A program made the translations under genes and the position numbers. From DASPPK01 sp964399235 (GTDB lineage: Archaea; Thermoproteota; Bathyarchaeia; Bathyarchaeales; Bathycorpusculaceae): a stretch of 18,111 nt of DNA. Below, one piece after another: positions 1-7,855 of the stretch (the stretch's first letter is position 1; each line of letters opens with the position of its first letter). The notes beneath the pieces were generated by a model. The model made no database searches, was not told the origin of the DNA, and saw only the letters and a list, made by a program, of their open reading frames with translations. The stretch covers positions 1 to 18,111 of the forward strand of contig CAYNQC010000020.1 in assembly GCA_964399235.1 (NCBI GenBank), read 5' to 3'.

Positions 1-32
1 TGGGAAAGAGGGTTACTTTTCGTTTCCTTCTT

Positions 33-932
33 CTACTCGTTTTCTGGCTGCGCGCGCCTGGCTTTTCTTGCAGACGCTATGACATGCGCGTACTCGTCGC
101 CCTCGACAGGCAGTAGGTCCATCGGATTATACGGCCATAAGCCTGAATGCATTTCTTCTACTTGATCAAGGATTAAGCCCGACTTGGCTAACGCGTCCTT
201 TAGCCGTCCTTCACTTGCGATTTGTCCGACGTTGTGTTTCTCCGCAAGCTTCATGCTTTCTGACCCTTCTCGATACCATAACGAAACAAAGTAAGTCCGC
301 CCATTAGGGCGTAGAACTCTGGCACACTCTTTGAGCGCCAGCACTGTTTCAGGCACGTTGTCGAAGCCGAAAAATGAAGAAACAGTTGAGAACACTGCAT
401 TTTTGAAGCACAAGTGTTTGGCATCTGTCACGACGAGTGAGAGTTTGTCATAGGTTCCTGCTTTCAGGGATCTGTTCATTAAGCCGCGCAACGGTCTCTC
501 ATCAATGTCCGATCCTACTACCTTTGAATTTGCAGAGATCTTGTTGAGCAGGGGAAGAAGGAAAGTGCCCATCCCGCTCGCAACATCCAACACCATATTA
601 TCAGATTGGAGAACTGAACGACTGACGTAATCAGCAAGCTTTTCCATTATTTTCTGAGTGGCTGCTTTCTGGTCGTCTCTGAGAAAAGAATCATATTGCT
701 GCCTCACTTCAAGGTATTTCTTTTCATTCGCGACGTTCACTTTCCATTCAAATTCCTTTTCAGACAGTCTGGCGTCTTTGAGCAAACCCATTTGTTCTTT
801 GACCTGAAACATGTGTCCCGAGGGGCATTTGAAATGCCCGTTGACGTAGCGGCTTTCGCGAATTGTTCCTTCAAAGCGGAGCGAAGCTGAACAGATTGGG
901 CAGGCAAGCAGTTTTCCAAGTTTATCGTGCAT
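33..932 (-). CDS. SAM-dependent methyltransferase with Trm112/RlmA-like zinc N-terminus
   Basis: The 299-residue protein has two parts. The N-terminus is a small zinc-finger-like module with CPIC at residues 11-14 and a second pair, C36 and H40, resembling the Trm112/RlmA zinc-binding module. The rest is a Rossmann methyltransferase: motif I is VLDVASGMGTF (about 114-124), followed by an acidic SDID (141-144) that would hold the ribose of S-adenosylmethionine, and a late ARVLRPNGR segment typical of class I methyltransferases. The layout recalls RlmA-type rRNA guanine methyltransferases and UbiE-like small-molecule methyltransferases, so the substrate cannot be assigned. The ATG at 932 has a weak GTGA upstream. 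A TATA-like TTAAAATA (966-973) would give a leader of about 15 nt. The gene is divergent from the triosephosphate isomerase operon. The methyltransferase fold is confident; the target is unknown. Confidence 0.85.
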   Translation of the reverse strand: MHDKLGKLLACPICSASLRFEGTIRESRYVNGHFKCPSGHMFQVKEQMGLLKDARLSEKEFEWKVNVANEKKYLEVRQQYDSFLRDDQKAATQKIMEKLADYVSRSVLQSDNMVLDVASGMGTFLLPLLNKISANSKVVGSDIDERPLRGLMNRSLKAGTYDKLSLVVTDAKHLCFKNAVFSTVSSFFGFDNVPETVLALKECARVLRPNGRTYFVSLWYREGSESMKLAEKHNVGQIASEGRLKDALAKSGLILDQVEEMHSGLWPYNPMDLLPVEGDEYAHVIASARKARRAQPENE

Positions 933-965
933 CTACTTCACGGACTCAGAGTGGGTGTCCACGGC

Positions 966-973
966 TATTTTAA
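966..973 (-). promoter_or_regulatory. Putative TATA box of the methyltransferase gene
   Basis: On the minus strand this reads TTAAAATA. Its centre is about 37 nt upstream of the ATG at 932, which predicts transcription starting near 943-946 and a short leader, as is common in archaea. It is a sequence match only. Confidence 0.4.
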
Positions 974-1093
974 GACTTCATCATCCATCACCTTTCGCCC
1001 GTAACGCTCATTTGAATCAACGTTTGTGAGAAAAGAATGCGAGTATCTTTTATTCCAAAACGATATTAACGAATAGAATCAACCCGTTACGCA

Positions 1094-1098
1094 GGTGA
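1094..1098 (+). promoter_or_regulatory. Ribosome binding site of tpiA
   Basis: GGTGA, complementary to the archaeal 16S rRNA 3' end, lies 8 nt before the ATG at 1107. It overlaps the alternative GTG start at 1095 and so argues against that start. Confidence 0.6.
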
Positions 1099-1106
1099 AT
1101 GAATCG

Positions 1107-1790
1107 ATGATCGATATATGCCTGCCCGTCATGATTGTTAACTTCAAGACTTATTTAGAGGCAACAGGGAAAAACGCAGTTGAGTTGGCAAAGAAGGCTG
1201 AAAAGGTCAGTCGTGAAACTGGCATTTACATTGGAGTAGCTCCCCAGCTCGCTGACTTAAGGTCCGTTGCAGAAGCCGTTGAGATTCCTGTTTTTGCTCA
1301 GCATGTGGATTCGATGAAGCCGGGAAGCTACACCGGTCATGTTCTAGCAGAGTCCGTGAACGAAGCAGGAGCAGCTGGAACCTTGATCAACCATTCTGAA
1401 AGACAACTGAAACTTTCGGACATTGATGAAATAGTGAAAATCACTCGTAAAAAAGGACTTATCTCTGTTGTCTGCGCCAACAATCCTTCAATCAGTGCCG
1501 CAGTTGCATCGTTGAAACCTGACATGGTCGCAATCGAACCTCCAGAACTCATAGGCACAGGGATACCTGTGTCTAAGGCTCAACCTGAAGTGGTCTCTGG
1601 TACTGTGGGGCTTGTTAGAGAGGTCAACGAAAAAGTGATCATTCTCTGTGGAGCCGGCATAAGTCACGGGGAAGACGTGACAGCGGCTTTGAAGCTTGGC
1701 ACCCAAGGCGTGTTGGTTGCGAGTGGAATCGTGAAGGCAAAAGACCCGTATGAAATCATCCGTGAGTTTGCGGAAACGATGAAAATATAG
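1107..1790 (+). CDS. tpiA: Triosephosphate isomerase, archaeal type
   Basis: Interconverts dihydroxyacetone phosphate and glyceraldehyde 3-phosphate in the cytoplasm, for glycolysis and gluconeogenesis. All catalytic landmarks are present, counting from the ATG at 1107: N12 and K14 in VNFKTY, the electrophilic H96 in INHSER, the catalytic base E144 in AIEPPELIG, and the phosphate loops GAGISHG (182-188) and LVASGIVKA. The length, 227 residues, is that of the short archaeal form; bacterial and eukaryotic enzymes are about 250. A GTG at 1095 would add four residues, but the GGTGA at 1094-1098 sits 8 nt before the ATG at 1107 and decides the start. The gene heads an operon: the DUF89 gene follows after 5 nt. 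Possible TATA elements lie at about 1048-1055 or 1062-1069. Confidence 0.96.
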   Translation: MIDICLPVMIVNFKTYLEATGKNAVELAKKAEKVSRETGIYIGVAPQLADLRSVAEAVEIPVFAQHVDSMKPGSYTGHVLAESVNEAGAAGTLINHSERQLKLSDIDEIVKITRKKGLISVVCANNPSISAAVASLKPDMVAIEPPELIGTGIPVSKAQPEVVSGTVGLVREVNEKVIILCGAGISHGEDVTAALKLGTQGVLVASGIVKAKDPYEIIREFAETMKI

Positions 1791-1795
1791 TTGAG

Positions 1796-2689
1796 ATGGA
1801 ACCCTGTTTGAAAGTAGAACATGAATGCGCTGCGTGTATTCTCAGCAGAGGAGCAGCGGAAGCCAAAGAGGCAACTGCCAATCCTGCGTTACGTTTCCGA
1901 GCCATGTGTGATCTTCTGCGGATGCTAAACAAAGAGTTTCGTCCTACCTCTGTCCCAGCCGATTTGGGGACTAAGCGGGATCGCTTGATCAGACAGTTGA
2001 CTGGAAACCCTGATCCCTACAAGAGAAGCAAAAGGATAAGCAACGAAAAAGCTTTGAAATTGTTACCTTACGCAAGAAAAATCGTTGAAGAGGGTTACAC
2101 GCAAGAAGACAGGTTCAAAAGAGCCTGCTTGGTGGCGATGGTTGGCAACCTGATTGAATTTGACATTCCAGGGCACAAGGCGTCGTTCAGCAGTTTGAGA
2201 AAGAGTTTCAGAGAGGCTTCCAAAGACTTGGTTGTAAACGACCTCAACAAAGCCTTTGAACTTGTCAAGAAGGCTAATACGGTTCTGTATTTAACAGACA
2301 ATGCTGGCGAAATCGTTTTCGACACGCTGCTCGTTGAACAGTTGAAAAACATGGGTTTGAACGTCATCGTCGCGGTCAAGGGTGGACCGGTGATTAATGA
2401 TGCCACGCTTGAAGACGCCGAAGCTTCTGGAATTGCAAAGATCGCGGACAGGGTAATTACTACAGGAACGGATGCCGTCGGGTTCGCTGCGAAAGAAGTA
2501 TCGAGAGAGTTTCTCGATGCCTACAAATCCGTCGATTTCATCATCGCGAAAGGGATGGGATACGCTGAAACCTTGACTGAATACAGGTTGAAGGGTCCTC
2601 ATCTTCTGCTTCTAAGAACCAAATGCGAGCCAGTTGCCAACTATTTCGCCGTGGGCCGAGAGAAGAACGTTGCAAAGCTGATGCCCTAG
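1796..2689 (+). CDS. DUF89/ARMT1-like family metal-dependent phosphatase
   Basis: A DUF89-family protein of 297 residues. Members studied elsewhere are metal-dependent damage-control phosphatases that hydrolyse sugar phosphates such as fructose 1-phosphate or damaged phosphorylated metabolites. The family core is visible: GNLIEF (117-122), the metal-site motif TDNAGEIVFD (167-176), VINDAT (199-204), IIAKGMGYAET (249-259) and a KCEPV segment (276-280). The N-terminal CAAC (11-14) is the cysteine pair of the archaeal subgroup. The gene lies 5 nt after tpiA, and its TAG is followed immediately, with no gap, by the ATG of the debranching enzyme, so the three are surely co-transcribed. This context suggests clean-up of side products in triose or glycogen metabolism, which is an inference. 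The exact substrate is unknown. Confidence 0.88.
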   Translation: MEPCLKVEHECAACILSRGAAEAKEATANPALRFRAMCDLLRMLNKEFRPTSVPADLGTKRDRLIRQLTGNPDPYKRSKRISNEKALKLLPYARKIVEEGYTQEDRFKRACLVAMVGNLIEFDIPGHKASFSSLRKSFREASKDLVVNDLNKAFELVKKANTVLYLTDNAGEIVFDTLLVEQLKNMGLNVIVAVKGGPVINDATLEDAEASGIAKIADRVITTGTDAVGFAAKEVSREFLDAYKSVDFIIAKGMGYAETLTEYRLKGPHLLLLRTKCEPVANYFAVGREKNVAKLMP

Positions 2690-4771
2690 ATGGATTTGCC
2701 TTCTATAAGTCTGGATCAGAATGTTCTTTCTGACTTTCAAAGTTCGATCCATCGGGAATGGTTGACAGCGAACGGTCTAGGCGGCTACGCGTCTTCTACT
2801 ATTCTGGGCATTAACACGAGAAAATACCACGGTCTGCTCGTAGTAGCGGTTGATCCGCCGAGAGACAGAAGGGTGTTTCTTACAAAAGTAGACGAGGAAA
2901 TACTTGTCGACAAGGCAAAATGCCAATTGGGGGCAAATGAATTTAGAGACGTGTTTTTCCCTCAGGGCCACGGTTTTTTGAAGCGTTTCTCGATTTCACC
3001 TTTCCCAACGAGTGTTTATGCTGCGGGAGATGTCGAGGTCCAGAAAACAGTTTTCATGCCCTACCAAAAGAACTGCGTGGTGGTGCGCTATGGAATTTCA
3101 AATCGGAACGATACGGACGTTAAGATGCGTTTTTTCCCGCTTGTCAATTGGAGAAGCTTTCACGCGGTTACAGACCGATCGAGCAATTCCGAGTTGAGTC
3201 AGGAGCAGCATGACGGAACGCTCAAGATGACCTTTAAGACTCCCCAGTCAAACCTCCTCATTAAGACAACGCGAGGGAAATATCTCACCACTGACCATTG
3301 GATAGAGCGTATTTATCTTCGTGAAGAAGCTAATCGAGGAGAAAGCTGTCTCGACGACTGTTACCAGCCTGGGTATTTTGAAACAAACGTGGGCGCAAAG
3401 GAGACTGAGGATTTCTCAGTAGTTGCAGTTGCGGACAAAAGCCAAGAGAGGGCGGAAAGAACTCTGGCGGCGATACCAACGACCTCTGAAGGCCTATGTG
3501 GACTATTTGAGAAAGAGAGAAAAAGGCTGGAAAACATCATAACGAGATTCTACAGTTTGAATGAGAATGCGGTCCCGTGTGACTGGATAAGTTGGCTCAG
3601 TCTTGCGACGGATTCGTTTCTGGTGCAGGATCCACGGGGTCGGGAAGCGTCGTTGATTGCGGGTTACCATTGGTTTGGACCTTGGGGGAGAGACACTTTC
3701 ATTTCTCTTCCCGGCTTGACGCTTGTAACGAGCAGGTTTGATGTGGCAAGAACGATTTTTCTCAGTTTTGCCAAGTATTGTAAGGGCGGGTTGATTCCAA
3801 ACTTTCTTCCAGATGAATCCGACAAACCATCTTACAACACTGTCGACGCAACGCTCTGGTATGTAAATGCCGTGTGGCAATATCTGAAATATACGGGTGA
3901 CTTCAATTTTGTCGAACAGAACCTGTGGAGAATGCTGAAGACTGTGGTTCAAAGCCACGTTGAGGGGACACTTTTCGACATACATGTAGACTGTGACGGT
4001 CTGCTCGCTCATGGTTCACAGTTGACGTGGGTGGACGCGTCGGTGGCCGGAGTGCCGGTTTTTCCGAGAGCCGGAAAAGCTGTTGAGATACAAGCATTAT
4101 GGTTCAATGCTTTGAAGATCATGGAGATGTCAGCAGACAGGTTCGGAGAAGGCGCGTTGGCGGAGAAATATGGGCTGATGGCTGAGAAGGCTCGAGTGAG
4201 CTTTGTCAAGAAGTTTTGGAATTCGGAAAGAGGGTTCTTGTGTGATGTCGTAGGTTCAGGTGGTTGTGACGATTCGTTGAGGCCCAACCAAGTTTTCGCT
4301 GCAGCCTTGGACTTCACCATGCTGAGTGACAAAATGCGTGCGTGTGTTGTTGGCGTTGTTCAAAGGGAACATTTGACTCCTTGCGGGCTGAGAACTCTTG
4401 CCAAGAGTGATCAACGTTACGTTGGAACCTATTCTGGCGATAGGGAAAACAGAGACAAAGCCTACCATAGTGGAACAGTGTGGCCTTGGCTGCTCGGTCC
4501 TTTCACAACGGCATATCTCAAGACTAACCAATATGCTAGCCCTCGGCGTGAGTATGCATTTCAGAATTTCCTCAAACCATTGCTTACCCAACAGATTTTT
4601 CAAGCTGGCCTTGGAACGATAAGTGAGATTTTTGATGGCGATTCTCCGCACAAGCCCAGAGGATGCATCGCTCAAGCATGGAGCGTCGCAGAGCCATTGA
4701 GGGCTTACGTGGAGGATGTTCTGCTGGTAAGGCCGAAATATGAGAAAGAGGTTTTATCGTCTTCAGCCTGA
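2690..4771 (+). CDS. Glycogen-debranching enzyme (amylo-alpha-1,6-glucosidase)
   Basis: A 693-residue archaeal/bacterial-type glycogen-debranching enzyme that removes alpha-1,6 branch glucose from glycogen-like polymers. The N-terminal domain carries the family opening REWLTANGLGGYASSTILG and NTRKYHGLLV (about residues 23-55). The C-terminal (alpha/alpha)6 barrel has the GYHWFGPWGRDTF signature (325-337), a substrate-loop LTWVDA, SGTVWPWLLGPF, and SEIFDGD close to the end. There is no signal peptide, so action on intracellular glycogen is likely. It is the third gene of the tpiA-DUF89 operon; its ATG directly follows the TAG of the previous gene, suggesting translation by re-initiation. The 3' end overlaps the convergent galT by 9 bp. 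The family assignment is firm; whether it also has 4-alpha-glucanotransferase activity cannot be read from the sequence. Confidence 0.93.
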   Translation: MDLPSISLDQNVLSDFQSSIHREWLTANGLGGYASSTILGINTRKYHGLLVVAVDPPRDRRVFLTKVDEEILVDKAKCQLGANEFRDVFFPQGHGFLKRFSISPFPTSVYAAGDVEVQKTVFMPYQKNCVVVRYGISNRNDTDVKMRFFPLVNWRSFHAVTDRSSNSELSQEQHDGTLKMTFKTPQSNLLIKTTRGKYLTTDHWIERIYLREEANRGESCLDDCYQPGYFETNVGAKETEDFSVVAVADKSQERAERTLAAIPTTSEGLCGLFEKERKRLENIITRFYSLNENAVPCDWISWLSLATDSFLVQDPRGREASLIAGYHWFGPWGRDTFISLPGLTLVTSRFDVARTIFLSFAKYCKGGLIPNFLPDESDKPSYNTVDATLWYVNAVWQYLKYTGDFNFVEQNLWRMLKTVVQSHVEGTLFDIHVDCDGLLAHGSQLTWVDASVAGVPVFPRAGKAVEIQALWFNALKIMEMSADRFGEGALAEKYGLMAEKARVSFVKKFWNSERGFLCDVVGSGGCDDSLRPNQVFAAALDFTMLSDKMRACVVGVVQREHLTPCGLRTLAKSDQRYVGTYSGDRENRDKAYHSGTVWPWLLGPFTTAYLKTNQYASPRREYAFQNFLKPLLTQQIFQAGLGTISEIFDGDSPHKPRGCIAQAWSVAEPLRAYVEDVLLVRPKYEKEVLSSSA

Positions 4772-5797
4772 CGGCGATTTTCGCATGCTTTCTGCGGCAG
4801 TTTCAGGTGTCATCGTGTTTATGTAGACGCCGGTGCTTTTCTCGAACCCAGCCCAAGTTGCCAGTTTGGGATACACTTCCAAATGCCAATGATAATATCC
4901 TGAGGCGTCTCTGTCCGTGGTCAGGTGGAAGCCGTAATTGTATGGCGGATCATTTACTATGCTCTTTAGGCGGCTGAGACATTCTTTGAGTATTTGCGCA
5001 AAGGTCTTGGCGTCGTTCAGGGGCATTTCAAGAAGTGATGGCTGGTGTTTTCTCGGAAAGATCCAGAATTCCATTGGGTTCACGCTCGCATATGGCGCGA
5101 AGGCAATGAACTTTGAGTTTTCTACTATCTTTCGTGCGCCTTTGCATTCTTTTTCAATGATGTCGCAGAACACGCATTTCCGTTGTTGTTTCCAGAATTT
5201 TCTTGCTGCCGTCATTTCTTCTTGAACGGTTGTGGGCACGTTTGGAGTTGCGATAATTTGGCTGTGAGCATGCGATAGCGAAGCTCCTGCCTCTAGGCCG
5301 TGGTTGCGAAAGATTGAAACGTATCTCACGTAGGGTTTGGCTGAGAGTTCCCGGAGTCTGTCAATGTAGCCCTCGACGACGTATGTGAATTGCGAAATTC
5401 TCGCATCGGCTGGATGCTCGTCATGGTTTGGAGATTCTATCAGTACTTCATGATGTCCAACTGCTGGTGCGAGGTTGGAGGTCTTGGTTATTGACAGGTC
5501 GGCTTTGTCTTGTGGGGGAGAGAACGCTGGGAAAAGGTTTGGGACGACGCGGATTAGCCAATTCTTATGTCTTTCAGAATCATTGTCTCTTGTTTTTCGG
5601 ATTCCATTCGCCGCTTTCAGATAGACGAGGGCGGCTGGCGGGGTCATGTGCTCGTTTCCTGGGCACATTGGGCATTGGCTTGTCTTTGGTTGTTGTATCG
5701 GTTGTTTTGCGAAGTCTGTGGGTCTGCGGCTCCTAGATGTAGCGATGACGACCCATCGGTCTAGGAGGTAGTCTTTGCGGAGCTCGTTGAAAGTCAT
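4763..5797 (-). CDS. galT: Galactose-1-phosphate uridylyltransferase
   Basis: Transfers UMP between UDP-glucose and galactose 1-phosphate (Leloir pathway). In the 344-residue product the active-site motif reads SHAHSQ (175-180), equivalent to HPHGQ of the enterobacterial enzyme, with H178 as the expected nucleophile. CPMC (42-45) looks like the first half of a structural metal site and a second pair CVFC lies at 208-211. GHHEVLIESP (114-123), FRNHG (163-167) and YHWHLEVYPKL (302-312) are further family landmarks. The ATG at 5797 is preceded by GAGG at 5805-5808 with 7-nt spacing; an in-frame TTG at 5851 is unlikely. The gene is convergent with the debranching enzyme, giving a local sugar-phosphate module: debranching yields glucose units and GalT links galactose or UDP-sugars to them. 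A relaxed nucleotidyltransferase specificity remains possible. Confidence 0.92.
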   Translation of the reverse strand: MTFNELRKDYLLDRWVVIATSRSRRPTDFAKQPIQQPKTSQCPMCPGNEHMTPPAALVYLKAANGIRKTRDNDSERHKNWLIRVVPNLFPAFSPPQDKADLSITKTSNLAPAVGHHEVLIESPNHDEHPADARISQFTYVVEGYIDRLRELSAKPYVRYVSIFRNHGLEAGASLSHAHSQIIATPNVPTTVQEEMTAARKFWKQQRKCVFCDIIEKECKGARKIVENSKFIAFAPYASVNPMEFWIFPRKHQPSLLEMPLNDAKTFAQILKECLSRLKSIVNDPPYNYGFHLTTDRDASGYYHWHLEVYPKLATWAGFEKSTGVYINTMTPETAAESMRKSPSG

Positions 5798-5903
5798 AAT
5801 GATGCCTCGAACAAACAATAGGATGTGCCATAGGCTTTTAGAACTTTCCAAGACTTCTGTTGCGCGAAACGTGAGAGCCGGGGGGGAATTTCACTCTGAG
5901 GAA

Positions 5904-5912
5904 ACTATAAAA
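5904..5912 (+). promoter_or_regulatory. TATA box of the small membrane protein gene at 5944
   Basis: CTATAAAAG is a close match to an archaeal TATA box, with a purine-rich GAGGAAA just upstream as a possible BRE. The predicted start is near 5934, about 10 nt before the ATG at 5944. Confidence 0.55.
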
Positions 5913-5943
5913 GTTGATTGGGTCACCATAAAGATGGACTGCA

Positions 5944-6240
5944 ATGAAAATTGGCACTGACGTTTTGATGACTGTTCTGTTGGCAGTTTTCGTAGCGAGT
6001 TTTGTCTCATTGATGGTTTTCGGACAGGTATGGGAAATCAATCTGTCAATGGCCGACAGGTCGATTGAGACTTTCGACCGTGAGCGCGCGCAAAGCGCAT
6101 TCATTGCTTCATGCTTTGCTATCGGTTCTGGAGCTTCTATGCTCTTCATAATTGAAAAGCGGTTTCCACAAAGTGAAAAAGCAGATGCGACATCCGCGGA
6201 TAGACCTGAAGGCATGGGGAATCAAGGCGCTCCTCCTTAG
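5944..6240 (+). CDS. Small two-helix membrane protein, function unknown
   Basis: A 98-residue protein I do not recognise. There is a hydrophobic helix at about residues 8-28 (VLMTVLLAVFVASFVSLMVF), a polar segment containing DRSIETFDRERAQ (about 38-50), and a second helix at about 52-70 leading into IEKRFPQ. The hydrophilic tail is rich in Ala, Asp, Glu and Gly. A good TATA box at 5904-5912 and an ATG with a short leader support a real gene. It is divergent from galT and convergent with the SRP RNA gene, 34 bp away. Coding potential looks real, but no function can be given. Confidence 0.6.
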   Translation: MKIGTDVLMTVLLAVFVASFVSLMVFGQVWEINLSMADRSIETFDRERAQSAFIASCFAIGSGASMLFIIEKRFPQSEKADATSADRPEGMGNQGAPP

Positions 6241-6270
6241 GCGTGCTCATTCGCTTTCGTTTGCATGTTG

Positions 6271-6274
6271 AAAA
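6271..6274 (-). terminator. T-tract terminator of the SRP RNA
   Basis: A run of four T residues on the minus strand directly follows the closing strand of helix 1, as expected for archaeal T-tract termination. The convergent small membrane gene stops at 6240, just beyond it. Confidence 0.5.
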
Positions 6275-6590
6275 GCGGCGGGTCACAGGAGATCGACGCT
6301 CAGAATCCACTGAACCCTCAAACCCTACACTCGTACCCGCACTCCCCTGAGCGCTGAACGTCCAGACTTAGGTTGCTCCCTCCCGGGTCTGGCCGGGTTC
6401 GCCTGGTTAACTTTAGAGACGACTTCCCTACGAAAGCCGCCTAACGACCGCCAGCCCCAAGGGACGGATAGTCTTCGCTTCGGAAATGAAGGCCTCAGCA
6501 GCCTTAAGCGCCTCAGCCCCAGCTTTCGGCCCGTCCTATAGAGGGTTTACGGAATAGGGGACCCCTACCCCCCCGCCTAAGACCCACCGC
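6275..6590 (-). ncRNA. Signal recognition particle (7S) RNA
   Basis: Read on the minus strand, this 316-nt segment contains the SRP54-binding helix 8: GAACCCGGCCAGACCC, a GGGA tetraloop (6384-6381), then GGGAGCAACC, nearly the universal SRP RNA consensus. The two ends pair as archaeal helix 1: GCGGTGGGTC at 6590-6581 with GACCCGCCGC at 6284-6275, ten base pairs including one G-U. The 5' part (GGGGGGTAGGGGTCCCC, around 6575-6558) resembles the archaeal Alu domain. The RNA scaffolds SRP19 and SRP54 to target secretory and membrane proteins co-translationally. A TATA box lies 29 nt upstream and a T tract follows the 3' end. Open reading frames in this stretch are spurious. Ends are inferred from the helix-1 pairing and could be off by a few bases. 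Confidence 0.93.
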
Positions 6591-6836
6591 AAACCATTCT
6601 GAAGTCGTGCATGAGTATAAAACTTTGCCCCCAAACCCAAACGCCAAAACTAATAGTTCCACTTCTCGCAGTTGTCCAACAATAATTGACTTCCTCAAAG
6701 AAAGGCAATTTTCCCTCCAAGTGTGGTACCCACTGCACTATCTTGAAATGAAAAGAAATGCCACAACCGGTGTCACGTCTTGTACGCCAACGAATAATGA
6801 GGCGCGCACAAACCTATTATTCTGTTTATTGCAGAT
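6591..6836. other. Intergenic stretch between the SRP RNA gene and the next membrane gene
   Basis: The first 35 bp hold the SRP RNA promoter on the minus strand. The rest has no recognisable RNA fold or conserved protein. A 77-codon open frame here (6607-6840) overlaps the SRP promoter, has no family resemblance, and is not accepted as a gene. T/A-rich sequence near 6811-6834 may hold the promoter of the gene at 6837. Confidence 0.4.
6616..6624 (-). promoter_or_regulatory. TATA box of the SRP RNA gene
   Basis: On the minus strand this reads AGTTTTATA. Its centre is about 29 nt upstream of the helix-1 5' end at 6590, the expected archaeal spacing. GGGCAA just upstream is a plausible BRE region. 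Confidence 0.65.
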
Positions 6837-7154
6837 ATGATTGCCAAAGGGGGTCTGCGATATTACATGAAAATACTCATCGAGTTTGAAGATAAATGGG
6901 CTGTGATTTTGATTTTGTTCTTGACAATAGCGGGATGGATAGTTTCGTTCAGCTTAATCTACACTACATATTACTTGTCTTCAGGTCAAGACCCGCTCAG
7001 CTGGACTGTTGGGTGGATGCCGCCTTGGCTTTATGAAATCGTGACTTTCGTAGGCAAAAATGGCGGTTATTTCTCGGTAATAGGTAGTACGATTTTCGGC
7101 ACGATCATAGCTGTTGTTATTTGGAGAAGTCATAAAGGAAAGTCGGAACAGTGA
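6837..7154 (+). CDS. Small two-helix membrane protein, function unknown
   Basis: A 105-residue protein with two predicted membrane helices: about residues 20-45 (WAVILILFLTIAGWIVSFSL) and about 78-97 (YFSVIGSTIFGTIIAVVIW). Between them is a loop rich in Trp and Pro (WTVGWMPPWLYEI), and the protein ends in a basic tail. I recognise no family. The start is uncertain. An ATG at 6867 would remove ten residues and lies 12 nt after a GGGGG run; the ATG at 6837 has no clear ribosome binding site. The gene stands alone between the SRP RNA and the TrmO-like gene. The helices and clean frame support coding; no role is proposed. Confidence 0.6.
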   Translation: MIAKGGLRYYMKILIEFEDKWAVILILFLTIAGWIVSFSLIYTTYYLSSGQDPLSWTVGWMPPWLYEIVTFVGKNGGYFSVIGSTIFGTIIAVVIWRSHKGKSEQ

Positions 7155-7246
7155 ACCTTCAGCGTCTTATCTCTAAGAACACTGGCCTTTAATGCTTGGG
7201 CACACCTATTTACGCTACAGTTAAAAACCAAAGTGCTGTGATTATA

Positions 7247-7708
7247 ATGGTCTCCTCAGATAGAATTGAAGCTGATCCAATAGGATTTGTACAACGTCAA
7301 CATCCGGATGAAGATATCAATGACCGCGAACTCGTTTCTAACATAGTGATTGAGAAAGAATATGCGGCAGGCTTAGATGGCATCGAAGACTGGTCGCACC
7401 TCTACGTCATCTTCTGGATGCACAAAATTCTCGATGAAAAGAAAACGCTGGTCTGTCCTAGAAGTGAGCCTGACATGCCATCAGTGGGGATTTTTGCCAC
7501 CAGAGCACCAATTCGTCCTAACCCCATAGGTCTGACTCTCGTGGAACTGGTTAGACGCGAAGGGAACGTTCTTGTCGTGAAGGGGCTGGACGCTCTGAGC
7601 GGCACTCCTGTCTTAGACATCAAGCCCTATCCTTACTGGGTAAAAGGCCGCTGGATTGTAGTCACAGATTACAAAACTCCAGGCTATTTCAGCAAAATCA
7701 ACAAGTAG
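7247..7708 (+). CDS. trmO: TrmO-like tRNA methyltransferase (TsaA/UPF0066 family)
   Basis: This family N6-methylates the threonylcarbamoyl-adenosine at position 37 of some ANN-decoding tRNAs, using S-adenosylmethionine in a trefoil beta-barrel fold. The family opening is DPIGFVQ, followed by GLDGIEDWSHLYVIFWMH, then the hallmark RAPIRPNPIGLTLVEL and the closing GLDALSGTPVLDIKPY. The 153-residue length from the ATG at 7247 matches single-domain members. A TTG at 7196 would extend the protein by 17 residues, but these do not resemble the family, and GTTAAAAA at 7220-7227 looks like a TATA box about 24 nt before the ATG, which would make this a leaderless message. The gene is isolated on the plus strand. 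Family membership is firm; the modification target in this organism is assumed from the family. Confidence 0.9.
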   Translation: MVSSDRIEADPIGFVQRQHPDEDINDRELVSNIVIEKEYAAGLDGIEDWSHLYVIFWMHKILDEKKTLVCPRSEPDMPSVGIFATRAPIRPNPIGLTLVELVRREGNVLVVKGLDALSGTPVLDIKPYPYWVKGRWIVVTDYKTPGYFSKINK

Positions 7709-7819
7709 ATGCAGGTGGCGTCTGTTGCGCGCGCTTAGGCAGAACCTTGAAAGCCGATCTCAACTCGCTTCCTTTGTTTGGACAAATTCTCTCGCACTGA
7801 GTATCCTTAGAAGAAGTTC

Positions 7820-7827
7820 TTTTTAAC
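7820..7827 (+). promoter_or_regulatory. TATA box of the UPF0339 gene
   Basis: TTTTTAAC, centred about 32 nt before the ATG at 7856. It predicts a leaderless or nearly leaderless transcript. Confidence 0.4.
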
Positions 7828-7855
7828 AGGTTCCAGTAATAGGATTGACCAGGTG

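Noticed and set aside
4009..4332. Long antisense frames within the debranching enzyme gene
   Set aside because: They are shadows of a well-supported coding gene, lacking starts with ribosome binding sites and family motifs.
6513..6698. 61-codon open frame on the minus strand
   Set aside because: It lies within the SRP RNA gene and its promoter and has no protein-like composition or family resemblance.
6607..6840. 77-codon open frame on the plus strand
   Set aside because: It starts inside the SRP promoter, has low hydrophobic pattern, no ribosome binding site and no resemblance to a known protein.
7196..7246. TTG-initiated extension of the TrmO-like protein
   Set aside because: The added residues do not match the family and overlap a likely TATA box.
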